From a virus, in IMG/VR virus record IMGVR_UViG_3300025096_001891, positions 1-21,624 of that record: DNA of 21,624 bases. The stretch is one strand, 5' to 3'. A program made the translations under genes and the position numbers. This document shows, in pieces, positions 1 to 8,563 of the stretch; the first letter of the stretch is position 1, and the number at the start of each line of letters is the position of its first letter. The notes beneath the pieces were generated by a model. It saw nothing but the letters and a program-made list of their open reading frames with translations. It did not search any database and was not told the origin of the DNA.

Positions 1-1
1 T

Positions 2-349
2 TACAATTCTCAGGCCGCTGGCAATGAGGGACTTGAGCCGATTCTACCTGAAGCTCCGAACCCGGTCACTATAAGTGCTGCGGTACAACAGGCTCGCTTG
101 TTTGCTCAGGATGGGCAGGATGTTGAAGCTGGTATCCGGTTCATAGCAGAGCAGAGGGGGATTGACCCAGACGCATTGGTCGCTGAGGTAATGAAGGTTA
201 TGTCAGTCGAGCAAGAAGACGCTGCCAAGCAGAAGTCTGAAGGTCTGGAACAGTTAATCGAACGCTTACGGAGAGAAAAAGCGGAGAAGGAAGCATCGGC
301 TGCGGCATTACTGTCACTTGCGGCATCTCCACAACCAAGGCCACTATAA
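2..349 (+). CDS. Partial hypothetical protein, C-terminal part (5' end outside window)
   Basis: The frame is open to the left edge, so only the last 115 residues are seen. A TTG at 98 could be read as a start, but in-frame codons continue upstream without a stop and without an SD at that TTG, so I treat the gene as truncated. The visible part has a short region beginning VTISAAVQQARLF, then a charged K/E/R-rich helical stretch (around EGLEQLIERLRREKAEKE), then an Ala/Ser/Pro-rich end. There is no recognisable domain or membrane segment. Its TAA overlaps the ATG of the giant gene (TAATG), so the two are probably translationally coupled and co-transcribed. Position next to a virion-type giant gene suggests a structural or assembly role; this is inference only. 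Confidence 0.7.
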   Translation, partial: YNSQAAGNEGLEPILPEAPNPVTISAAVQQARLFAQDGQDVEAGIRFIAEQRGIDPDALVAEVMKVMSVEQEDAAKQKSEGLEQLIERLRREKAEKEASAAALLSLAASPQPRPL

Positions 350-3300
350 TGGTAGACTTCAATGATGCCCTAGCGGCTTTCGACGAAGATACAGAAAAGG
401 CGAAACAAAAGCACGGTTTTGAGTCAGCCCTCGAAGGGTTTGACCAAGCCGTTGCTGGTCAGCCTCGGGAAACTGACGAACCAGGGGACTTCATTCCTAA
501 CCTCAAAGCTGGTGTAGAGGAGACCATAGGTCTTACTCGCGCAGCTGTGGGTACAGGGCAAGAACTCTTAGGGTTTGAGAACGCGGCGACGGAAAGCTTC
601 GAGGCTGCTGGAAAGCGGTTTGACGAGGCTCATCGGCTGACTGCTGGACTGGTAGATAACATCGACAAGATTGAAGATGTTGGGTCTTTTGTAGACTTCA
701 TGCAGGGTGTTGCAGGAAGACAATTACCTATCATTGCGAGTATTGTGGCAACTGGTGGTGTTGGTGGAATTATAGCTGGTGTAGGTAAGAAACTTGCTGC
801 TGATAAGTTTAAGAAAGAACTGACAGAAGAAGCCTTGAAAAAGACCATTACTAGGGGCCAAACAGCTGGTGTATTCGGCGGTGCAAGTACACTGGAAACT
901 GGTGGTATTGCTCAGGAACAGCACGAATCTATAGGTGAAATCAGGCCGGGAATTGCTGTTGCTGGCGGTGCTTTAGCAGGTAGTTTGGAGATACTTCCTA
1001 TCTTTCAGCTTGGGCGTATGCTCGGAGTAGGGCCACAGCTACAGAGCAAATTGATTGATAAGATCATGGGGAGTCCGAATATACTCAAGCGTATCGCTGC
1101 TGGTGGTACAGTTATATCAGGACTAGAAGCCGCTACTGAGTTTGGTCAGGAGGTAATAGCCAGTGCCGCGCGGGAGATTGTGGATGAGAACTACGATTTC
1201 TTGGGGGCTGAAGGTCGAAAGAGACTTCGAGACGCGGCGGCTGTTGGGGCTGCTGCTGGTCTCATGTTTGGTGGTGCAGTTGGCGCATTCTCCCGTCCTA
1301 GAAGTCACCGGACAGAGAAGGAAATACTCGAAGACTTCGATGCTCAGGTAACAGAGGAAGTTAATAAGCCTAGCACAACTCTTCCAAATGAAGGGTTGTT
1401 GCAGGAAGAAACAGTGGCACCGGTGCCTGATTATAGCTCCATTGACCTTGGTGAAAGAGGTGATGTGGTTATTAATAAAGAGATTGCTTTCCTCACCCAG
1501 CAGCTAGGCGCTCCCCTTCAGCAAATCCCCGATAGTCGAGACCAGGTTGAGCAAACGGAGCGTACACCTATTCCGGTTTTTACTGCTGTGAATGAGAGTG
1601 GATTAGTCTCCGCTGATGCTTTTTCTGTACAGGAACAGACATTTGGGCTTCCAATACCACATAGTCCTATTGCCCGGGATAAGTCCTTGGTACCGATTGT
1701 AGAAGATAGAATCGATGAGGGTAAAGGACTCAAGGTTACTACAAGAGAACCGAGAGTGCAGGTCGGAACGTTAGATATTGGCGGTAAGGTTAGACCAATA
1801 ACTATTCCTCAGCACCAGACTGTTTCTTCTCGTAGAGAACAGGATGCTATTTCGTTTCCAGACGTGAATACAGAAACTGAGGAGGTAGTCACACATGACG
1901 AGTCCTTGCAAGTTACACCAGAAGAGATTGAAACCAGTCCCCTTCGTCCTGAAAGTGTCGAAAGACTTACTAAGGGAGAGCAGAAGCGTCTTGATAAACT
2001 GCTGGAAAAAGAAATCGAAGAGGGACTCACAGACAAAGAATTCGAAATCTTGGATGCCTTGCGATCAAAGGCAGAGGGAGAGATAGTAGAGCGTAGGACT
2101 GCTACTAAGAAAGAAAATGTGGAGCTGAGGAAAGGGATATTCGAAAGTCGAAAGGTAGCTCCAACTGCACAAGTACCAGGTATTTCGGTGGAACAGGTGA
2201 AAGAAACTGTGGAGGCTATCGCACTTCCACTTGGCCCGCAGATTTCAATTGTCAAGAGCCACGAGGATATAGTTCATCCAGATGTTAAGCGCGCGGCTCA
2301 AGCACGGGGCACTCGCGCTGTGTACTATGTTGACTCACAAACAATGTTCTTGATAGCAGATAGACTCAAGTCCCCTGAAGCTGTTGTACAGGCATATTTT
2401 CATGAAACCCTGGCTCACCATGGGTTGAGGGCTGTGCTTCTTCCCAAGGAACTTAATGCACTATTAGACCAAGTGGCCCAGTCCTTTGACCTTTCTGGAC
2501 TCGCTAACTTGTATGGACTAGACTTATCAAATCCTGTACATAAAAGGGAACTTGCTGAGGAAAAGATTGCACATCTGGCAGAAAGTAATCCTCGTGCCCC
2601 AGTCCTTACTCGGGTTGTTGCTGCGCTGAGGAGATTCCTTCGTGAGTTCCTACCAAACCTTAAGTTATCTGACACAGAACTGAGGGTAATGCTGAGTGAT
2701 ATCCGACGTTATTTATCCGCCCCAATTAATACGACTAACTTGGGCGGGAAATTCCGTACAGAGAACTATTTGCGCAGAATGGTGGACTTGAAAGAGATTC
2801 CTAAGTATACTACAAGGGTGTTGGATGCACTCCCGAAGAAACAGTGGTTGAACGCCGGGCATGTGGTGCAGGCGCTGAAAGCTGCGAAGGCTAAGAAAGG
2901 TGAGGTAGAGATATTCAGGGAAGTACTTGCACTGCATCATATAGGGAGGAGGTTCCAGAGGGAGACTTTGATTCACGAAGTAATGCAAAGAATACTCCCG
3001 TTGAATGCAAAGAGTTGGCATGCTCCTGAGTTATCAAATGTGGGCTTCCAGAATATTGGTAGAGAAGACCAGGCTATATTGGATAACTTCGATGCGGAGT
3101 TGTTAGCGTTAGTCCAGAAAGATAGAAAGGCTTTGGCAGACGCACACTTTCGTTTGGGTGCGTGGATGTACAGGGACGCACACTTTCGTTTAGATGCAAC
3201 TAAGATAAGGCAGCCAGATAAAATACTAAAAGACTTAAGGGCTAGATTAAACTCTGGTACTGACAGCTTTGAGGAATTCTTTAATGATGAGATATACCAA

Positions 3301-6300
3301 GGACTTGGTGATGCAGGAGCAAAGGCTGGCCTGTTAATGGACGCTGTTAAGCAAGCTAATAGTGAAGCGATAGCAACGGAGTATCAATTGCTTGTTGGAC
3401 AACAAGGGTTAGACAAGACATTGGATGGAGTTCAAGCTTCGGCATTAGTTTGGGAAGGGCCAACGCAAACTCAACGACCTATCGATGAGGTTGGGAGAGA
3501 ACTGTCTAGGGCATCAGAACATTTTAAAGACTCGAATAATTATTTATCACATACTCGTGGGTTTGTTGATAAGGAAGATGTTACTCATGTGGTGGAAGTT
3601 CAAAGTGATGTAGCTCAGAATAGGCAGTTTGATACAGTTGATTTTCCACAGAGAACTACGCTGTTGAATCAAACGGTACGTGAGTATATACGCAGGAATG
3701 CTATTATGTTTCCTGGAAAGCCTATTAGGTTTCCTACAGGCAGGACAGCGGCTATCGTTGCAGGTAAATATCACAAAAATGCACTTATAAGCTTCAAGCC
3801 AAATGTACCACCGGATGTTGCGCTTAATCTAAACAGATGGGAAGGAATCTTCAAGATGTATGAGAAGGAACTACCGAAGATTTATAAGGAATTTGATGGG
3901 AAGATTGTGAAAGATAAGTTTGGCTTCTCATGGTGGGAAATACCTGGTGATGTTGCGCAAGCTGAGACGCCTGTTAAAGTCTTTGCAAGTAAGACTGAGG
4001 CTCATGCCGCGAATCTTGAAGCAAACTTGGATATGGACTTGAAACTTATTAAGGAAAATTTGAAGAAGTTTACCCAGGTCTGGAGAGTGAAAGGTGCCGG
4101 TGGTGTGTTGACTCCATTGCAAATGGCTCGGGTGTTTAATGTAAGTCCTAGTAAGAATTACCTCGAGGTGGTGCAGAGGTGGTGGAACACTAAGACAGAG
4201 ATAATGGAACTGGCGTCTGACATTGCTGGACGGTGGAGCACGAGTAATACAAGGAGTGAGGCTCTGAGTAAGACTATCTTTGAGGTCAGTACTACGAGTG
4301 ACGAGCTTGCTCGGAGGTTGACTCCAGAGGAAGTGGCTAGGATCATGCAGAAGAATAAACTGGATGAGGCAGGGCAGGCGCTGTTTACCGAGATTGATGA
4401 GAGCTTCCGTACGATTTTGGACAGGTTGCAACCGGGGCTGGAGTATAATGCAGCGCTGGAAAGCCTCGGGTCGCAGGCGGCGGCGGTGGAGTTTCTACAA
4501 GCCTGGAGGACTACGGATAAGGATACCCGGAAGCAGATGTTACAAGCGGCTCTGGCAGACAAAGGGAGTGAGAAGTTCCTGCTGATTCCAAGGCTGAATA
4601 AGATCGAGAAGGATTTCAGTGAGCTGAAGAACAGAAACTATTTTCCACGCCAACGGTTTGGGCAGTACACCGTTACTGTGAAAGCACAGAAGGCAATGAA
4701 ATTCGCTGGGCGTTCGTATGAGGCTGGGGACACTGTGTTGTTCGAGACACATGAGACACGGAAGGCCCAGTTACTTCGGAATGAAGAGCTGCATAAGTTG
4801 AGTCAGCTTGGCTCTGCGAAGATTACCATGAGTAAGTTGACGGATAAAGAATTCCAATTCCTCGGACTGCCGCCAACGTTAATCGATAGCTTTAAGAATG
4901 AGCTAGGATTAACACCTCAGCAACAGGAACGGATGAAGGAGATAACAATAAGGCTGTCTCCTGGACGGGCTTTCCTTAAGCACCTTTTGAATCGTAAAGG
5001 TGTGGCCGGGTTCAGCGAAGATGCGCTAAGGGTATATAGTTCCTACATGTTGAGTGCGGCAAATCACATTGCTCGGGTTGAGCACTTCATTGACATGGAC
5101 GCAGCGCTGAAGGGGTTTGACCAGCTACGTACACGGGTGGATCAGGAGATAGGAGATTCCACCAGTGCGGCTATGTTGGGTGATTACTTCCGAGACCATT
5201 ATAATTATATCATGAACCCAGAGGATGACTGGAGTAAGCTGAGGGCCATGGCCTTTCTGTGGTACCTGGGATTCAATGCGAAGTCAGCAGCTGTGAACAT
5301 GACGCAGGTGCCGATGGTGCTGTATCCGTACTTGTCGAGTAAATTCGGAGATGTCAAGACGACTAAGGAAATTGCTAATGCAACTATCGACGCGGCTCGG
5401 GTGTTTGGAGGTAAGAGTCCTAAGATAAGTAATGCTCTGAATGACATGATTGACAGAGCAAGAAAAGATGGGTTCTTAGATGAGAGTATTGCAACTGAGC
5501 TTGCTGGGTTCAGTGATAGTAATGTGTTGGAAAGGATGGTGCCGAGTACTGCGACCGGGCGGCTGATGAGTAATACTAGCTACTACGGTGCGTGGATGTT
5601 CAGGAATGCTGAGAAGTATACAAGGCTTGTGAGTTTTATCTCTGCTACACGGTTGGCAGAGAAGAGTGGAATCACTGACCCGGAAGAGATATATCAGGTT
5701 GGAAAGGATGCTGTTCAGACTGCCATGTTTGAGTATGCTAAGTGGAACCGGCCTCAGTTTATGCGAGGAAAGAAGAGCGTTATCTTCCTCTTCTGGATGT
5801 GGATGCAGGGCGCTAGCTTCCTTGCCTTGGGCGGGGCTGGCGGCGGTACAGCTATTCGGTTCATGCTTATGCTTGGGTTGTTGGCTGGACTACAGGGTAT
5901 CCCGTTTGCTGAGAATATACTAGATATCTTGAACAAGAGCACGACGAAGATTAAGACCTTAACGGGAATGAAAGACCCGCACACGGAATTGCGGAATGAT
6001 ATCCGTGAGCTGATGACTGGAATTACTGACCGCCCAGATCTGATAATGCACGGTGCTGGAAGATACTGGGGTCTCGGTCCGTTACACGCAGTTGAAGCTC
6101 TCGGAGTGCCAGTCCCCAATGTAGACATAACGGGATCGTTAACCATGGGTAGGTTCCTTCCCGGTGTAGGTGAGATACTATCGAATGAAAGGAATCCGGA
6201 GGCAAAATTCGGACGGACAGTGGTTGATATTCTTGGCCCAGTGATAGGGATTCCTTACAACTTATGGAAAGTAGCAGAGTCCTCAGATCCTGATGTATGG

Positions 6301-6801
6301 AAGAAATGGGAGAGGGGTATGCCCATAGCGTTGAAGTCTCTTTCAAAAGCAGCGCGTCTTCACACGAGAGGCGAAGAGACATTCCGTGGGGGCGGACAAG
6401 TAGTTGAGTTTGATCCGCATGACAGTCAAGCACAAGCAGAGTTGATTGCTCAATCATTGGGATTCGCTCCAAGTAGACTTTCTACTACGTACGAGCTGCG
6501 CGGAATTAAAGAGGACTTCCGTAGGTATGTCCTGATGAGAAGAAGTCTCCTCCTCGAGAAGTACGCATATGCCCAAGGTGAGGGCCACCGGGAAGGCATA
6601 GCAGACGTACGGAAAGCAGTTAAACAATTTAATCAGAACGCACCTCCTGGCCTTCGGATAACTCCGAGGATACTAAAGGAGAGCTTGAAGCAGCGTCGTC
6701 GTCGGGCACTTCTACGGGAGCGTGGTCTGCCGAATGAGAAAGGGTTTCGTCGGGACTTTCTTGAGATTGAGGAGCTTTTTCCCGAGGCCCAACGTAGCTG
6801 A
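349..6801 (+). CDS. Giant large-polyvalent-type virion protein with metallopeptidase-like and membrane segments
   Basis: A 2150-residue protein, probably an internal virion/DNA-ejection protein of the phage 'large polyvalent protein' class. Seen in order: a charged N-terminus; three glycine/alanine-rich hydrophobic segments (about residues 126-146, 201-222 and 296-314); a long acidic, probably disordered linker (about 330-640); a zincin-like motif HETLAHHG (685-692, H685, E686 and H690 or H691); a domain with HVVEVQSD (1080-1087) followed by a YEKELPKIYKEFDG / SWWEI segment, both recurrent in phage polyvalent proteins; a helical region; then YLGFNAKSAAVNMTQVP (1639-1655) and a hydrophobic stretch (1810-1860) resembling the common C-terminal module (LPD38-like; name uncertain). 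The C-terminus is Arg-rich. The hydrophobic segments suggest insertion into the host envelope during ejection. Its 3' end overlaps the converging helicase gene by 173 nt. The large-polyvalent class is well supported; the enzymatic activity is inferred. Confidence 0.8.
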   Translation: MVDFNDALAAFDEDTEKAKQKHGFESALEGFDQAVAGQPRETDEPGDFIPNLKAGVEETIGLTRAAVGTGQELLGFENAATESFEAAGKRFDEAHRLTAGLVDNIDKIEDVGSFVDFMQGVAGRQLPIIASIVATGGVGGIIAGVGKKLAADKFKKELTEEALKKTITRGQTAGVFGGASTLETGGIAQEQHESIGEIRPGIAVAGGALAGSLEILPIFQLGRMLGVGPQLQSKLIDKIMGSPNILKRIAAGGTVISGLEAATEFGQEVIASAAREIVDENYDFLGAEGRKRLRDAAAVGAAAGLMFGGAVGAFSRPRSHRTEKEILEDFDAQVTEEVNKPSTTLPNEGLLQEETVAPVPDYSSIDLGERGDVVINKEIAFLTQQLGAPLQQIPDSRDQVEQTERTPIPVFTAVNESGLVSADAFSVQEQTFGLPIPHSPIARDKSLVPIVEDRIDEGKGLKVTTREPRVQVGTLDIGGKVRPITIPQHQTVSSRREQDAISFPDVNTETEEVVTHDESLQVTPEEIETSPLRPESVERLTKGEQKRLDKLLEKEIEEGLTDKEFEILDALRSKAEGEIVERRTATKKENVELRKGIFESRKVAPTAQVPGISVEQVKETVEAIALPLGPQISIVKSHEDIVHPDVKRAAQARGTRAVYYVDSQTMFLIADRLKSPEAVVQAYFHETLAHHGLRAVLLPKELNALLDQVAQSFDLSGLANLYGLDLSNPVHKRELAEEKIAHLAESNPRAPVLTRVVAALRRFLREFLPNLKLSDTELRVMLSDIRRYLSAPINTTNLGGKFRTENYLRRMVDLKEIPKYTTRVLDALPKKQWLNAGHVVQALKAAKAKKGEVEIFREVLALHHIGRRFQRETLIHEVMQRILPLNAKSWHAPELSNVGFQNIGREDQAILDNFDAELLALVQKDRKALADAHFRLGAWMYRDAHFRLDATKIRQPDKILKDLRARLNSGTDSFEEFFNDEIYQGLGDAGAKAGLLMDAVKQANSEAIATEYQLLVGQQGLDKTLDGVQASALVWEGPTQTQRPIDEVGRELSRASEHFKDSNNYLSHTRGFVDKEDVTHVVEVQSDVAQNRQFDTVDFPQRTTLLNQTVREYIRRNAIMFPGKPIRFPTGRTAAIVAGKYHKNALISFKPNVPPDVALNLNRWEGIFKMYEKELPKIYKEFDGKIVKDKFGFSWWEIPGDVAQAETPVKVFASKTEAHAANLEANLDMDLKLIKENLKKFTQVWRVKGAGGVLTPLQMARVFNVSPSKNYLEVVQRWWNTKTEIMELASDIAGRWSTSNTRSEALSKTIFEVSTTSDELARRLTPEEVARIMQKNKLDEAGQALFTEIDESFRTILDRLQPGLEYNAALESLGSQAAAVEFLQAWRTTDKDTRKQMLQAALADKGSEKFLLIPRLNKIEKDFSELKNRNYFPRQRFGQYTVTVKAQKAMKFAGRSYEAGDTVLFETHETRKAQLLRNEELHKLSQLGSAKITMSKLTDKEFQFLGLPPTLIDSFKNELGLTPQQQERMKEITIRLSPGRAFLKHLLNRKGVAGFSEDALRVYSSYMLSAANHIARVEHFIDMDAALKGFDQLRTRVDQEIGDSTSAAMLGDYFRDHYNYIMNPEDDWSKLRAMAFLWYLGFNAKSAAVNMTQVPMVLYPYLSSKFGDVKTTKEIANATIDAARVFGGKSPKISNALNDMIDRARKDGFLDESIATELAGFSDSNVLERMVPSTATGRLMSNTSYYGAWMFRNAEKYTRLVSFISATRLAEKSGITDPEEIYQVGKDAVQTAMFEYAKWNRPQFMRGKKSVIFLFWMWMQGASFLALGGAGGGTAIRFMLMLGLLAGLQGIPFAENILDILNKSTTKIKTLTGMKDPHTELRNDIRELMTGITDRPDLIMHGAGRYWGLGPLHAVEALGVPVPNVDITGSLTMGRFLPGVGEILSNERNPEAKFGRTVVDILGPVIGIPYNLWKVAESSDPDVWKKWERGMPIALKSLSKAARLHTRGEETFRGGGQVVEFDPHDSQAQAELIAQSLGFAPSRLSTTYELRGIKEDFRRYVLMRRSLLLEKYAYAQGEGHREGIADVRKAVKQFNQNAPPGLRITPRILKESLKQRRRRALLRERGLPNEKGFRRDFLEIEELFPEAQRS
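3139..3191 (+). repeat. Short in-frame direct repeat inside the giant gene
   Basis: The 17-nt sequence GACGCACACTTTCGTTT occurs at 3139-3155 and again at 3175-3191, exactly 36 nt apart. It keeps the reading frame and encodes two adjacent 12-residue units, DAHFRLGAWMYR and DAHFRLDATKIR. This looks like a partial tandem duplication within the coding sequence. Confidence 0.8.
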
Positions 6802-8029
6802 GTACAAGGTCTGTACCGTTGTTGGTTTCCTTTACATAGCCAGCAATTACCGCGGCCTGGAGTGCGAGGTTGAATTCATTGATAGACATTACATTGAACA
6901 GCTTGCGCCATACTTCTGTCTTGGTTATCTTCGGATGATGCTTGACTTGCTTGACTACCATAGCCGCAAACTTCGTGTCTCGGTTCTCTGTCACAGCTGA
7001 GAACACGCTAGGCATGGTGGACTCAAGGGTGCTTATGAAGGTGTTGGCGGTCTTTATGTCTTCGAGTTGAATGACTCTATCATCACTCTTGGCGGCGGAT
7101 AGTACCATGGCAAGCTTGTGTATGTGAGTCTGTTTGCGGGCCTTGTAACCAGCTAAACTATCTGTTTCATTCGGGGGGCGTTGCCAGTGTTCACCATACC
7201 ACTTCTCTCCCCAAGCATAGGCATCTTCAGTAAGGTCGAAGGGGCCAGAGATTTTAGCTATGAGCTTCAAGTCTTCGACCAGCTTGCTTTTCATTTCCAT
7301 TCTTTCTTTAGGAACTATTGACCGATGAGGATAGGCGTTGAAAAATCTCTTGTGCTCTCCATACACGAACACCGTCCGAGATGTGAACCCACCCTGAATT
7401 GCGTACTCAGGGAAGTTCTCGTGCATCCACCCAGGTGTAGTACAGCCGACGAAGTTAAACCAAGGATTGGCTATTTCGGATTGACCTTCGCCTTTGGTTC
7501 TACGCTTCCACGGAACGGGGCGTCCATCCCAGAGGTCTACCAAGACGTCTATCATCTCCCTGTTCCGTGGGTCAAGGAAGGTTCCCAACTCACTAGCGGC
7601 GATGGTAATAGAGCTGGACGATAAGACACCTAAGTTATCTGCGAGGGTGTATTCTTCACTAGCTTCTGCAAAGGCATCAGTGAGTCCTTGCCAAGTTACT
7701 GAGTCAGGGCCGAAGTGAATCCCCGGCACTTCACGGAGAAGGGCATAGCCTTGCTCTATCGTGGTGCTCTTGTTAATTATTCCGGGAGGGCCGACAAGAA
7801 TAATAAAGAAGTTTGGCTTCCATTTGAAGAAGCCCATATCGAACCAGCACTTACCACGCAGGGCTCCGGCAATAGCCGCAACCGCTGACCAGAAGTGACA
7901 GGTATCCGGGGCTTCCAGTACACGAGTATATTCTAAATAGGCCCGTATCCAATCAGGGTAGTTCCGTTGAATAGCGATCTCTGAGTTTCTCCCAATAAGA
8001 AAGTGATAGAGCTTCAGCCAAAGTAACAT
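6629..8029 (-). CDS. DUF3987-like helicase/primase-type ATPase
   Basis: This 466-residue protein resembles phage DUF3987-type replicative ATPases, thought to unwind DNA at the fork. It has an N-terminal DWIRAYLEYTRVLEAP block typical of phage helicases, a Walker A variant GPPGIINKST (80-89, K87, S88), and a Walker B-like ITIAASELG around residues 140-148. The last ~55 residues are Ser/Asp/Glu-rich, lie outside the ATPase fold and are encoded antisense to the giant gene's 3' end (173-nt overlap). The start is uncertain. ATG 8029 is 77 nt inside the upstream gene and has no proper SD, but no other ATG, GTG or TTG precedes the conserved block; a non-canonical ATT is possible. It is the last gene of the - strand block. 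Helicase class is a family-level judgement. Confidence 0.72.
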   Translation of the reverse strand: MLLWLKLYHFLIGRNSEIAIQRNYPDWIRAYLEYTRVLEAPDTCHFWSAVAAIAGALRGKCWFDMGFFKWKPNFFIILVGPPGIINKSTTIEQGYALLREVPGIHFGPDSVTWQGLTDAFAEASEEYTLADNLGVLSSSSITIAASELGTFLDPRNREMIDVLVDLWDGRPVPWKRRTKGEGQSEIANPWFNFVGCTTPGWMHENFPEYAIQGGFTSRTVFVYGEHKRFFNAYPHRSIVPKERMEMKSKLVEDLKLIAKISGPFDLTEDAYAWGEKWYGEHWQRPPNETDSLAGYKARKQTHIHKLAMVLSAAKSDDRVIQLEDIKTANTFISTLESTMPSVFSAVTENRDTKFAAMVVKQVKHHPKITKTEVWRKLFNVMSINEFNLALQAAVIAGYVKETNNGTDLVLSYVGPREKAPQSQESPDETLSHSADHAPVEVPDDDAASSSPLVSSELSEGQEVRSD

Positions 8030-8339
8030 GGAAGGAGGGGATACTTAGTTCCTCTGCCATACACCATTCGTGACTGACGCCTACACTATGTTTCCAGCCA
8101 GGTAGGGTAATGACTACCAGACAACTGGCATGTGGAAGGAGCGCTTCACACTGGATACGAAACATACCAAAGCTTCCTTCAACCCCATAGGTACGGCTGA
8201 TTGGATGCCAGTGGTTTATCGGGCTGAAGATTGGGCAGTTTGCCTTAAGCGCAGTCGCGCATACCTCAACTATCTGCTCGTATCTCTCGTGCTCTTTAGC
8301 TCCTGTGCCGCTATAGGGATTGGCTAAGTAAACGAACAC
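7953..8339 (-). CDS. DUF1937 / nucleoside 2-deoxyribosyltransferase-like protein
   Basis: A 128-residue protein with the hallmarks of the DUF1937 family, related to nucleoside 2-deoxyribosyltransferases. These are YLANPYS near the N-terminus (residues 4-10), FSPINHWHPIS (38-48), and LPGWKHSVGVSHE (79-91), where E91 is the candidate catalytic Glu. Members of the fold cleave or transfer the deoxyribose N-glycosidic bond; substrate here is unknown. The start is GTG 8339, chosen because GAGGAG lies about 7 nt upstream. It overlaps the upstream zinc-ribbon gene by 16 nt and the downstream helicase by 77 nt. Together with the ribonucleotide reductase it suggests a nucleotide-salvage or deoxynucleotide-supply role, or base exchange for DNA modification. 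Confidence 0.75.
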   Translation of the reverse strand: MFVYLANPYSGTGAKEHERYEQIVEVCATALKANCPIFSPINHWHPISRTYGVEGSFGMFRIQCEALLPHASCLVVITLPGWKHSVGVSHEWCMAEELSIPSFHVTLAEALSLSYWEKLRDRYSTELP

Positions 8340-8563
8340 TGGGCGTTCTCCTCCTCAGGGTCATCATCGGGAGTGGCTATGATTCGTAGCTTGAAGTATA
8401 TGTCGTAGTTATACATACCCCCACAGCCTACACATTGGATTATGTGAACTCCGCCTATGTAAGTTTCCTCGCAGGACTTCTTTCCACATCCATTACAGAC
8501 GAATGTCTTGTGGTAGTCTTCTTTAGTTAGAGGCTTCTTTTCTTCTACGCTGCTATTTTCCAT
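8324..8563 (-). CDS. Small zinc-ribbon protein
   Basis: A 79-residue protein with paired cysteines, FVCNGCGKKSC (C23, C26, C31) and QCVGCGG (C44, C47), which should form a treble-clef or zinc-ribbon site. ATG 8563 is preferred because GAGGAG sits 6-7 nt upstream; an upstream in-frame start at 8587 has no such site and would extend further into the polymerase gene. The N-terminus is acidic/lysine-rich and the C-terminus acidic (DDDPEEE). It overlaps the 3' end of the polymerase C-terminal gene by 19 nt and the downstream DUF1937 gene by 16 nt, so it is translationally coupled to both. Function unknown; nucleic-acid binding or a replisome accessory role is possible. Confidence 0.7.
   Translation of the reverse strand: MENSSVEEKKPLTKEDYHKTFVCNGCGKKSCEETYIGGVHIIQCVGCGGMYNYDIYFKLRIIATPDDDPEEENAQCSFT

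Noticed and set aside
6802-6816. Terminator hairpin after the giant gene (GTACA/TGTAC)
   Set aside because: Only 5 bp, not GC-rich, no T run, and it lies within the helicase coding sequence.
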